Below, piece by piece: positions 1 to 5,965 of a DNA stretch of 10,532 nt. The stretch's first letter is position 1; every line of letters starts with the position of its first letter. The position numbers were made by a program, and so were the translations under genes. Under the pieces are notes generated by a model, which was not told the DNA's origin, did not search any database, and saw only the letters and a program-made list of their open reading frames with translations. The DNA comes from Candidatus Woesearchaeota archaeon (GTDB lineage Archaea; Nanobdellota; Nanobdellia; Woesearchaeales; UBA525). Location: assembly GCA_018221165.1 (NCBI GenBank), contig JAAOYD010000116.1, positions 1-10,532 of the forward strand, read 5' to 3'.

Positions 1-1139
1 CTGATGGGTTGCTCTCACGTGGGCGAATAGAGAAACTTGGTACTAAAGGCTGCTTTGTCGTGCTTGAACATTATGGCGGCAGCGACACTGGCGAGGGTGT
101 CATTATCGAGCGGGAACGCATCACTGTCAAGGACGTCAAACACGCTATCAAGTGGGCGCTCAACTACCTCCTGAAGGAAGGTTTCCTGCAGAATCTTGGA
201 GAAATTGTCTGCGTTGGCCACCGTGTCGTGCACGGCGCCGAGAAGTACAAGCAAGCGGTACTCGTCGACAAGCATGTTCGGAAGGACATCGACCGTCTCT
301 CAAAGTTCGCGCCCTTGCACAATCCACACAACTTGGATGGTATCCAGCGATGTACGCATCTCTTCAAGCATGTTCCACAAGTGGCGGTGTTCGACACCGC
401 ATTCCACCAGACCCTTCCCGAGAAAGCCTACCTCTACGGCATTAGCCCGGAATTCCACGACAAGTATGGCATCAGGAAGTACGGCTTCCATGGCACCAAC
501 CACAAGTATTGCGCCCTGAAGGCAGCGGAGCTCCTCAAGCATATGCCGAAACGCATGATTACCTGTCATCTCGGCAACGGAAGCAGCGTCACCGCCGTCA
601 AGAACGGGCAATCGGTGGATACGAGCATGGGCTTCACACCGACGGACGGGCTCATCATGGGGACTCGTTCAGGCGCCCTCGACCCTGAAGTTGTTCTCTA
701 CCTCCTTCGAGAACTCAAAGCGAAGCCCGCGAAGATTGACGAGTTCCTCAACAAGGAATCGGGATTATTGAGTATCGCTGGCACGAGCGATGTCCGTGAG
801 CTGTGGGAACGCGCGGTGAAAGGCGACAAATCTTCAACCTTAGCGTTGGACATGCTCGGCTATGAGATAACACGCTACATCGGCGCCTACGCCGCCGCGC
901 TGAACGGTCTCGACTGCCTCGTGTTCACCGGCGGCATCGGCGAGAACGCCTGGTATGTGCGTTCGGAGGCATGCAACAATCTCGGACACCTTGGCATCAT
1001 GATTGACACAGACAAGAACCAGAAGAACGAGCACATCATCAGCACACCCGACAGCAAAGTGACTGTTTTCGTCCTGAAAGCGAACGAAGAGCTCCAAATA
1101 GCACGTGAAGCCGCTGCTGTGTGGAAGGAAAATCAATAA
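1..1139 (+). CDS. ackA: Acetate kinase (5'-truncated by window edge)
   Basis: Acetate kinase interconverts acetate + ATP and acetyl phosphate + ADP; in a fermenter it usually runs toward ATP. The frame is open from base 3 (codons for D-G-L-L-S-R-G), so the TTG at base 9 is not the real start and roughly 20 N-terminal residues, including the family's first NxGSSS phosphate motif, lie outside the window. Counting from base 9, family motifs appear in order: GHRVVHG (70-76, substrate-binding Arg), VFDTAFHQT (127-135, catalytic Asp), YGFHGTNH (158-165, active-site His), HLGNGSS (187-193), GTRSGALDP (218-226, transition-state Arg), FTGGIGEN (306-313) and ANEEL (358-362, metal-binding Glu). The C-terminus is complete. 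An MscS channel gene starts 25 nt downstream. Acetate kinase is uncommon in archaea, which mostly use ADP-forming acetyl-CoA synthetase, so a bacterial origin is likely (inference). Family identity is very secure. Confidence 0.96.
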   Translation, partial: DGLLSRGRIEKLGTKGCFVVLEHYGGSDTGEGVIIERERITVKDVKHAIKWALNYLLKEGFLQNLGEIVCVGHRVVHGAEKYKQAVLVDKHVRKDIDRLSKFAPLHNPHNLDGIQRCTHLFKHVPQVAVFDTAFHQTLPEKAYLYGISPEFHDKYGIRKYGFHGTNHKYCALKAAELLKHMPKRMITCHLGNGSSVTAVKNGQSVDTSMGFTPTDGLIMGTRSGALDPEVVLYLLRELKAKPAKIDEFLNKESGLLSIAGTSDVRELWERAVKGDKSSTLALDMLGYEITRYIGAYAAALNGLDCLVFTGGIGENAWYVRSEACNNLGHLGIMIDTDKNQKNEHIISTPDSKVTVFVLKANEELQIAREAAAVWKENQ

Positions 1140-1142
1140 AAA
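1136..1142 (+). promoter_or_regulatory. Possible TATA box of the MscS gene
   Basis: The ATAAAAA stretch overlapping the acetate kinase stop codon is centred about 26 nt before the ATG at 1165, the same spacing seen before other genes here. No Shine-Dalgarno sequence precedes that ATG; the interval is pyrimidine-rich. This suggests a leaderless transcript in addition to, or instead of, read-through from ackA. Confidence 0.4.
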
Positions 1143-1164
1143 CCCCTTCTTTCTTCCTTTTTGC

Positions 1165-2223
1165 ATGGGAATCTTCGACACGCTCTACTTGGGGAACGAT
1201 CTCCCCGATTATCTCCTGTTTTTCGCCACCATCATTGGCTCGCTCGTCGTCGCCAAGATTATTACCTGGACGACGAAGAAGTTCGTCAAGGCCTTCGCGA
1301 AGAAGACCAAGACCAAGGCTGACGACCTGCTTGTCGAGCTCCTTGAAGGCCCTGTGTTATTGAGCGTGTTCATCGCCGCTTTGCACTTCGGCCAGCACCT
1401 CCTGAATATGTCAGAACAAGCGGCAGACTTCTACAATAGGGGTGTGATGATACTCCTCTTCATCAATATTGCTTGGTATCTCGTCCGCTTCATCAACGGT
1501 GCGATTATCCATTACATCAAGCCACTTACTAAGAAGACTGAGACTGACTTGGATGATCACTTGCTGCCGCTCATGCGGAAGCTGGTGAACTTCCTCATCT
1601 ACTCGATTGTCCTCATCATGGTCATCGACAAGCTTGGCTTCAATGTTAGTTCGCTTCTTGCCGGTCTTGGTATTGGTGGTTTGGCGTTCGCTTTGGCGGC
1701 GCAGGACCTCGTCGGTAATTTGTTTGGTGGCATCGCCATCCTTATGGATAAGCCGTTCAAGATCGGCGACCGCATCAAAGTAGGCGAGGTAGACGGCTAC
1801 GTCCGCGAAATCGGTCTGCGAACAACGCGCGTCGAGACCTTCGGCGGTACGATGATGGTGCTCCCGAACAGCAAGGTCGTTGACTCAGTGACTGAGAATG
1901 TCAGCGCAGAGAAAGAAAGACGCATGGTTTTCACCATCGGTGTCGAGTACGGCACGACCATTGCGAAGCTCGAGAAGGGCAAGGAGCTCATCGTCAAGAA
2001 CATCAAGGCGGTGAAGGGCCTGAACCACAAGGAGTATAATGTCCAGTTTGTCGAGTTCGACGACTCCTCGCTCAACCTCCGTATCCAGTACTGGATTACT
2101 ATGGCTGGCATGGACAAGTATTTCGACGTGCAGGACGAGCTGAACATGGGCATCAAGCGCGACTTCGAGAAAGCGAAGATCGAGATGGCCTTCCCGACAC
2201 AGACGGTGCACGTGAAGAAATAA
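1165..2223 (+). CDS. MscS-family small-conductance mechanosensitive channel
   Basis: Predicted membrane channel of 352 residues that would open under membrane tension and release solutes during hypo-osmotic shock. Hydrophobic segments lie near residues 15-35, 62-80, 94-116 and 139-156, followed by the pore helix and MscS beta-domain signature at about 163-203, with LGIGGLAFALAAQDLVGN (168-185) and then GGIAILMDKPFKIGDRI. The Gly/Ala-rich pore helix and the PFKIGDRI entry into the beta domain are family hallmarks. The tail after residue 250 matches the cytoplasmic vestibule region. The frame is open back to a GTG at 1105 inside ackA, but the ATG at 1165 is preferred: it gives a natural N-terminus and lies 26 nt after a TATA-like element. 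The extra N-terminal helices place it among the larger MscS homologues rather than E. coli MscS. Specific subfamily not determined. Confidence 0.93.
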   Translation: MGIFDTLYLGNDLPDYLLFFATIIGSLVVAKIITWTTKKFVKAFAKKTKTKADDLLVELLEGPVLLSVFIAALHFGQHLLNMSEQAADFYNRGVMILLFINIAWYLVRFINGAIIHYIKPLTKKTETDLDDHLLPLMRKLVNFLIYSIVLIMVIDKLGFNVSSLLAGLGIGGLAFALAAQDLVGNLFGGIAILMDKPFKIGDRIKVGEVDGYVREIGLRTTRVETFGGTMMVLPNSKVVDSVTENVSAEKERRMVFTIGVEYGTTIAKLEKGKELIVKNIKAVKGLNHKEYNVQFVEFDDSSLNLRIQYWITMAGMDKYFDVQDELNMGIKRDFEKAKIEMAFPTQTVHVKK

Positions 2224-2228
2224 ACACT

Positions 2229-3287
2229 TTAGCTAATCACGTTCTCCATAACAACACTCTGTGTGTAGAGGTTGCCGTTCGTGCCTTCGATGTAGGCCCG
2301 TACTGTGCCGCCGCTGTCCTGGATGATGAAATCGTTATCTCCTGCTGGAGTGAGTGTCCCTTGGTTCTCGCTGACCGTGCCATCGAGGTAGAGGCTGCCG
2401 GTGACGCCGTCCACATAGGCGCGTTCAGTGCCTGCTCCGTTATCGATGATGAAGTCGTTGTTGCCTGCAGGCGTGACCGCGTTGTTCTCATAGAGCGAAC
2501 CACGCAAGAGGATCTTCCCTTCCTTGTCGATTATCATCATATCGTTACCGCCGCTGTCCTCGACGATGAAGTAGCCAGCGTCGGTGATGCAGCTGTTGTG
2601 GGTGCAGGCGTAGCTGCCGGCTTCGCAGTCACCAGTGTCTAGGCAGTCATAGACACGCGCACTGAGGCAGTAGTCGTCGGCGCTCGTGTCGCCGGTACTG
2701 AAGTCCCAGTAATCATCCGCCGATGTTCCTGAGGTGCGACAGGCGGTTGTCGAACCGAAATCGATACAGCAGCCAGTACCGCAATTTGTTGTGCAAGTTG
2801 TGGAGCAAACACCAGAGGTGCCCCCACTACCATCACAAGCGTACGCAGTCCATTCCCTGTCGCCGAAACCACTATCCGGGTCGCTAGGGTCACTACAGCG
2901 ATTAGAGGTTCCGGCAGATACGTAAAGACTACAAGAGCACATATTATGCGGCGTGCTATCAGTACCACCATATTGGTTCTCACCAACCTGGCCTGCAGGG
3001 ATATTGTATGTTCCATAGAGACGGTAGTAATTGCTCGCATCAGTATCGCAGCTGCCTGCTCCGTTGCACTCTGCGTGGCGACGAGTGTAGGTGCAGGAAA
3101 CCTCAGTGCTCCAATAGTCGACGCTGCTGTCACAGGCGTAAGTCGAACTTGTCGCATCGACCTGTTGAATGCTCGTATCTCCGTCGTTTCTCGTTGAGTG
3201 TTGGCTTCTCAGTGTAAGTGGTTGTTGTCTCTTGGCTCGGTTCCTGTTGCTTCTCCATGTGGAGGCCGTTCTTGATGAAGTAATCAT
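2229..3287 (-). CDS. Cys-rich surface-type repeat protein, frame-disrupted at its 5' end
   Basis: The reading frame runs 352 codons from an ATG at 3287, but only about the last 315 residues look like real protein. From residue ~35 (NDGDTSIQQV) it is rich in Cys, Ser, Thr, Gly and Asp, with paired Cys motifs (CSTTCTTNCGTGCC) typical of a disulfide-bonded extracellular domain to about residue 235. The end is three tandem ~38-residue repeats built on NDFII-DSGGT-RAYI-G--GNLY. The first ~34 residues (rich in R, S, T, N, Q) are the out-of-frame reading of the neighbouring small ORF at 3130-3387. There is no signal peptide in either frame, which is odd for such a composition. Skipping one base near 3186-3190, at an AAA run on this strand, would join the upstream ORF to this one. 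It may be a pseudogene, a promoterless cassette, a fused gene with a sequencing error, or a programmed +1 shift. Precise function unknown. Confidence 0.6.
   Translation of the reverse strand: MITSSRTASTWRSNRNRAKRQQPLTLRSQHSTRNDGDTSIQQVDATSSTYACDSSVDYWSTEVSCTYTRRHAECNGAGSCDTDASNYYRLYGTYNIPAGQVGENQYGGTDSTPHNMCSCSLYVSAGTSNRCSDPSDPDSGFGDREWTAYACDGSGGTSGVCSTTCTTNCGTGCCIDFGSTTACRTSGTSADDYWDFSTGDTSADDYCLSARVYDCLDTGDCEAGSYACTHNSCITDAGYFIVEDSGGNDMMIIDKEGKILLRGSLYENNAVTPAGNNDFIIDNGAGTERAYVDGVTGSLYLDGTVSENQGTLTPAGDNDFIIQDSGGTVRAYIEGTNGNLYTQSVVMENVIS
2232..2573 (-). repeat. Three tandem ~38-residue protein repeats
   Basis: Coding repeats at the C-terminus of the Cys-rich protein: unit 1 at 2460-2573 (YFIVEDSGGND...), unit 2 at 2337-2459 (NDFIIDNGAGT...) and unit 3 at 2232-2336 (NDFIIQDSGGT...). 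Each has a hydrophobic strand, a DSGG turn, a second strand (RAYV/RAYI or MMII), a G-rich turn and a third short strand. Units 1 and 2 end in TPAG(N/D); unit 3 is shorter. The alternation suggests a beta-repeat stalk or adhesin-like module (inference). Confidence 0.7.
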
Positions 3288-3387
3288 ACTCTTCTTGCGT
3301 AATTGTTCCTTTTGCGAGTCCGATTTTGGCGTTGCGAAGGTCTGCCTGATCCTTGAGAGCTTTCTTCGTGAGGTGGTCGAGCGTCAT
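3130..3387 (-). CDS. Small SHOCT-like ORF coupled to the Tfx-type regulator
   Basis: An 85-codon frame whose ATG overlaps the regulator's TGA (ATGA at 3384-3387), the classic arrangement for translational coupling, so the start is well supported. Residues 8-45 (KKALKDQADLRNAKIGLAKG, then TITQEEYDYFIKNG) resemble the short helical SHOCT-type motif: a Lys/Leu-rich helix, a G-x-I-T-x-E-E-Y/F turn, and a second helix. Residues 50-66 are a Glu/Gln/Thr-rich linker. The last ~18 residues (RRRYEHSTGR...) look out of frame, and at that point the coding signal passes to the overlapping frame of the Cys-rich gene. The biological product is therefore either this short protein or the N-terminus of a longer fused one. 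No catalytic motif is visible; function unknown. Confidence 0.6.
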   Translation of the reverse strand: MTLDHLTKKALKDQADLRNAKIGLAKGTITQEEYDYFIKNGLHMEKQQEPSQETTTTYTEKPTLNEKRRRYEHSTGRCDKFDLRL

Positions 3388-3617
3388 TGCTTGCCACCTC
3401 CATATCTTACCTTAGAACCAGTAAGTCCTTCTTCTGTGTGGATACAGAGCTTTGAGACGATGGTGCTGAGTGTTTCAGCCTCTATAATCTTGCGATGCGC
3501 GTTCGTCTCGAACTTAGAAACAGCGGCCTGGCTAATCCGTAAGGCTTTGGCTATATGTGCTTGGCTGTCACCGCGCGCCCGTCGCTGGAGGACTTCAAGT
3601 TCCTTCTCTGTCAGCAT
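3384..3617 (-). CDS. Tfx-like helix-turn-helix transcriptional regulator
   Basis: A 77-residue DNA-binding protein. Residues 1-15 (MLTEKELEVLQRRAR) followed by a helix-turn-helix at about 16-42 (AHIAKALRISQAAVSKFE, then HRKI) match the pattern of archaeal Tfx regulators and, more broadly, the sigma-70 region 4/LuxR-type HTH: L-T-E-x-x-x-E-V-L, an I-A-x-x-L helix and a recognition helix S-Q-A-A-V-S-K-F-E. The family prototype regulates a formylmethanofuran dehydrogenase operon in a methanogen, but this copy need not share that target. Two TATA-like elements lie upstream, and a 7-bp inverted repeat in the divergent spacer is a possible operator. Local arrangement suggests control of its own operon or of the divergent HPF-like gene (inference). 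No ligand-binding domain is present. Family call fairly sure; targets unknown. Confidence 0.8.
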   Translation of the reverse strand: MLTEKELEVLQRRARGDSQAHIAKALRISQAAVSKFETNAHRKIIEAETLSTIVSKLCIHTEEGLTGSKVRYGGGKQ

Positions 3618-3656
3618 CGCTGTCGTCCTGTCGTTTCTCGGTGGTCGCTACTATCC

Positions 3657-3686
3657 TATTTATAAGCACTTCAATTTATATAGTTT
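3657..3686 (-). promoter_or_regulatory. TATA elements upstream of the Tfx-like gene
   Basis: Read on the minus strand, CTTATAAATA (3657-3666) and AAACTATATAAATTG (3672-3686) are both good archaeal TATA boxes, the second with an A-rich BRE-like 5' flank. The proximal one predicts a start near 3635 and a leader of about 18 nt before the ATG at 3617. Which is used cannot be decided from sequence. Confidence 0.5.
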
Positions 3687-3705
3687 TTGAAAGTAGAATA
3701 AATAA

Positions 3706-3725
3706 TATAACCTTTTATGGTTATA
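3706..3725. promoter_or_regulatory. Perfect 7-bp inverted repeat, candidate operator
   Basis: TATAACC, six bases TTTTAT, then GGTTATA forms a perfect palindrome with 7-bp arms in the spacer between the divergent Tfx-like and HPF-like genes. It is upstream of both genes' TATA elements, a suitable place for a dimeric regulator. Binding by the adjacent regulator is inference. Confidence 0.4.
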
Positions 3726-3744
3726 CTTTTATACCTTTGAGATT

Positions 3745-3757
3745 AATTTTATATAAT
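3745..3757 (+). promoter_or_regulatory. Likely TATA box of the HPF-like gene
   Basis: The ATTTTATATAAT segment is the best TATA match upstream of the gene starting at 3845. It predicts a transcript start near 3777 and an untranslated leader of about 65-70 nt, unlike the leaderless neighbours. A Shine-Dalgarno sequence follows, consistent with a leadered mRNA. Confidence 0.45.
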
Positions 3758-3832
3758 CCAAAGTCTATACTACCTCTAGGGGTGGACGAAACACTGCTGG
3801 CTCATATGCTCAGTGTAGTCGTTAGTCTCTTG

Positions 3833-3840
3833 GGAGGTGA
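3833..3840 (+). promoter_or_regulatory. Strong Shine-Dalgarno before the HPF-like gene
   Basis: GGAGGTGA, a perfect match to the archaeal anti-SD, ends 4 nt before the ATG at 3845 and fixes the start. It stands out because most first genes here lack an SD. Confidence 0.8.
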
Positions 3841-3844
3841 ATAG

Positions 3845-4210
3845 ATGGCATCGATGTATGTGCGAACCAGTGGCGACTTTGACAAGCTTGACCCGGTAGA
3901 TCGCTTCGAGGCGCGACAGGAACTCTTCGAATTCTTAGAACGAGAGAAGGGTCGTTATCGTGAACTACATCTTCACATGCATCTCAAACGCCTGCGTAGC
4001 ATGCTCGGGAACAACCCCTTGCTACAAGTGAGCCTTAATCTGCGCACGAACAAAGGCTCGTTCCATGTGATGGAAGAAGGCTTTGGATTAGAAGCTGCGG
4101 TGAAGAGCGCGCTTCTCAGCTTGCGCTACCAAGTAACGAAGCAGCGCGAGATAATGATGGACGCGCGAACCAGAGTTGAGGGTCGCAAGGCGTTCCACGC
4201 AGAAGCTTAA
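3845..4210 (+). CDS. HPF/RaiA-like ribosome-associated protein
   Basis: A 121-residue protein resembling the ribosome hibernation/sigma-54 modulation (HPF, RaiA, YfiA) fold. Visible elements are RYRELHLHMHLKR (37-49), a beta strand with alternating His/Lys as in HPF; a second strand, VSLNLRT (62-68), followed by GSFHVMEEG (71-79); and a C-terminal amphipathic helix, LEAAVKSALLSLRYQVTKQ (82-100), corresponding to the conserved A-x-x-x-A-L-x-x-L-x-x-Q-x-x-K helix. Length is like short HPF without the dimerising C-terminal domain. The predicted role is binding in the small-subunit mRNA/tRNA channel during starvation. Its start is set by a strong SD, and its stop overlaps the stop of the convergent E1-like gene. 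It is divergent from the Tfx-like regulator and may be its target. The family call rests on pattern, not alignment. Confidence 0.6.
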   Translation: MASMYVRTSGDFDKLDPVDRFEARQELFEFLEREKGRYRELHLHMHLKRLRSMLGNNPLLQVSLNLRTNKGSFHVMEEGFGLEAAVKSALLSLRYQVTKQREIMMDARTRVEGRKAFHAEA

Positions 4211-4911
4211 CGCCCACACGCTGGGCAATCTTTTCTTTTCTTCACAAGATAGCTGTCAAGCTGCGGTGCTGAAGCGTCAAAGTTTACCAATCCCTTCACA
4301 CAGGGTTCACCCAGCAGCAGCTTCATCACTTCCGCCGCCTGTAGTGTTCCTGCAAGATACGTTGTGGTGTTGAGAATGCCGAGTTCATCCGAGTTCCCGA
4401 TACTTTCCAACTTGTCGAACACGCAGCGGAAGCACGCTCTGTTTGTCGAAGGCTCAACAACGTAGAGCATACCTTTCTCACGCACGACCATGCAGAACAC
4501 GCACGGTTTTTTCTGTTCAAGCGCGTACTCATTCAAGAAAAAACGTGATTCGAGATTGTCAGTGCAGTCGAGGATAACATCATAAGCAGGAAGTTCCGTT
4601 TCTTTTGAGAGTCGTTCTTTTCTAGTTTCTACTTTCACTTCTTTATTGATCTTGTTGAGGTGTGATTTCAGTGCGGTAACTTTCTCCTCGCCAACATCCT
4701 CTTCAGTATACAATGCTTGTCGTTGAAGATTCGACAGTTCAACAACGTCATCATCAACAAGAATGAGTTTCCCGACACCAGAACGGCACAGCAACTCAGC
4801 GTTGATAGAACCCAACGCGCCAACACCAATAATCAGAACGGTCTTCTGAGTCAGCGTCGCCTGCGCGTCCGCGCCGAGCACCTTTACCTGACGGCTGTAG
4901 CGGTCGGACAT
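4207..4911 (-). CDS. E1-like (MoeB/ThiF/HesA family) adenylyltransferase
   Basis: A 234-residue enzyme of the ubiquitin-activating-like superfamily, which adenylates the C-terminal Gly of ubiquitin-like/sulfur-carrier proteins (MoaD, ThiS, SAMPs). Seen: an N-terminal RYSRQ (4-8), the Rossmann loop VLIIGVGALGS (25-35), the acidic strand end LVDDDVVELSNLQRQ (51-65) with the Asn and Arg that contact ATP, K77, DCTDN (115-119), and two zinc-binding pairs, CFRC (160-163) and CPAC (229-232). Notably, the segment where MoeB/UbaA-type enzymes carry the reactive Cys, before the A-G-V-L-G-P-like helix, reads IGNSDELGIL (171-180) and has no Cys, so a thioester/persulfide step at that site looks absent. 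Length is typical of single-domain MoeB/ThiF; no rhodanese domain is present. The start is backed by AGGAGG 4 nt upstream, embedded in the previous gene, which it overlaps by 28 bp. Substrate unknown. Confidence 0.88.
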   Translation of the reverse strand: MSDRYSRQVKVLGADAQATLTQKTVLIIGVGALGSINAELLCRSGVGKLILVDDDVVELSNLQRQALYTEEDVGEEKVTALKSHLNKINKEVKVETRKERLSKETELPAYDVILDCTDNLESRFFLNEYALEQKKPCVFCMVVREKGMLYVVEPSTNRACFRCVFDKLESIGNSDELGILNTTTYLAGTLQAAEVMKLLLGEPCVKGLVNFDASAPQLDSYLVKKRKDCPACGR

Positions 4912-5297
4912 GCGGCCTCCTGAAGTTTATCAAACAGGTCGATGATATATTCGTCCGGTTTCGAGAAATACAATTCTGGTAGATCATCGCTGTGAATCAT
5001 AAGTAAAGACGGGGTGATGATAGATAAACAAGTTTGTTCCCCTTTCGCTAAGAGATTAATACTATAGTCGTAGTTGCTCTTAACTTGAGACGTTACGATT
5101 GGCGTTCCATGAGGAAGAGGTCTTTTGTGAATCCAACGAGCTCTGAGATATGCCTGAGAGCGTGGTTTGAGCATCCAAACAGGCCCTCTCCTAATTGCTA
5201 TATCTAATCCTGTATGAAGTGCATCGAGTGAATAGTAACGCTGGAGCTCTCCTTCCTCCCAAAGTTTTTCGAGAGTGTCGCGCGCGAGCATCGTCAT
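4884..5297 (-). CDS. Unrecognised 137-residue protein between fibrillarin and E1-like genes
   Basis: I do not recognise a family. The start is well supported: its ATG overlaps the fibrillarin TGA (ATGA at 5294-5297), with a second Met two codons later. Its 3' end overlaps the E1-like gene by 28 bp and carries that gene's Shine-Dalgarno, so the two are probably translationally coupled. Residues 4-34 form a likely helical start (LARDTLEKLWEEGELQRYY). Then come an Arg/Trp-rich basic middle (RRGPVWMLKPRSQAYLRARW, 36-55), a strand-like LSIITPSLLMIH (91-102) and a final amphipathic helix, EYIIDLFDKLQEAA (116-129). There is no signal peptide, membrane segment or metal motif, and no C-terminal GG, so it is not an obvious ubiquitin-like substrate. 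Its DNA looks more AT-rich than its neighbours. Position suggests a partner or substrate of the E1-like enzyme or of the box C/D proteins (inference). Confidence 0.75.
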   Translation of the reverse strand: MTMLARDTLEKLWEEGELQRYYSLDALHTGLDIAIRRGPVWMLKPRSQAYLRARWIHKRPLPHGTPIVTSQVKSNYDYSINLLAKGEQTCLSIITPSLLMIHSDDLPELYFSKPDEYIIDLFDKLQEAACPTATAVR

Positions 5298-5965
5298 TGT
5301 TTCTTCACAACAAAAAATGAATGGTCTTTCTCGAACGGGTCGAGCTCCCGATAATCAGTAATGCTGTAACCTTTCTCAGCGTCGAACCGCTTCCTAATGT
5401 CCTTGAAGATGTCACCGGGTCGCTTGGTCACGTCGATGCTGCGTGCTTTCACAGCCAGCAATCCGTGGCCGTTCTTCTTGAGGAACTTGTCGCAGTTCTT
5501 GATGAAGATGTCGAGCTGGTCCTTCTGCGCAATGTCTTGATACACGACATCAACTTCAGGAATCTTGTCAGCATAGCTCTCAGGCTTCTTTGCATCCCCG
5601 AGCAACGGCGCCATGTTCTCGCGTTCTGAACACACGAATACTAAGTCACGCACAACACGCGGTGCAAAGTCCAAACAAATCATAAACCCCTCAGCACCTA
5701 TAATATCAGATACATAGCTAGGAGTATATCCGTGTGAAGCGCCTAAGTACAACACAATGCTTCCTTTCTTGAAGCCTGAACGATGCAATCCTTTCGCAAC
5801 CGCAGCCCCCAACTTCGAGCGTTTCGGATCCAACACACGATACTCTGTGCCACCTTCTTTCACGAGTTCCTCGTCGAAGAACTGTTTTCCGGGCGTCAGA
5901 TTCTGTGTTAATATCTTCTTGAACTTGCCTGGCTTAATCCATATCCCTGGCAGCGTTTCGTTCAT
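5294..5965 (-). CDS. flpA: Fibrillarin-like rRNA/tRNA 2'-O-methyltransferase
   Basis: SAM-dependent methyltransferase of the box C/D guide ribonucleoprotein, placing 2'-O-methyl groups on rRNA and tRNA at sites chosen by the guide RNA. At 223 residues it is the usual archaeal size. Motifs include YRVLDPKRSKLGAAV (43-57), the SAM-binding loop IVLYLGASHGYTPSYVSDI (70-88), the acidic residue after FMICLDFAPR (94-103), GDAKKPESY (123-131), VYQDIAQKDQ (141-150), LLAVKARSID (169-178) and LDPFEKDH (208-215). D144, K173 and H215 match conserved catalytic-site positions of the family. The SAM loop reads GASHGYTPSYVSD where many archaea have a GTTVSHVSD-type sequence, a mild variation. It lies two genes downstream of nop5, with a membrane protein gene in between, and its ATG overlaps that gene's TGA. 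Confidence 0.96.
   Translation of the reverse strand: MNETLPGIWIKPGKFKKILTQNLTPGKQFFDEELVKEGGTEYRVLDPKRSKLGAAVAKGLHRSGFKKGSIVLYLGASHGYTPSYVSDIIGAEGFMICLDFAPRVVRDLVFVCSERENMAPLLGDAKKPESYADKIPEVDVVYQDIAQKDQLDIFIKNCDKFLKKNGHGLLAVKARSIDVTKRPGDIFKDIRKRFDAEKGYSITDYRELDPFEKDHSFFVVKKQ

Noticed and set aside
300..611. Minus-strand frame opposite acetate kinase
   Set aside because: Antisense shadow of a securely identified gene, with no promoter.
1105..1164. Upstream GTG start for the MscS channel
   Set aside because: It overlaps the ackA end and adds 20 residues translated from the stop-codon and promoter-like region.
4884..5297. JAB-domain protease identity for the 137-residue protein next to the E1-like gene
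   Set aside because: JAB and E1 genes often pair, but no H-x-H...D metal motif is visible, so there is no sequence support.
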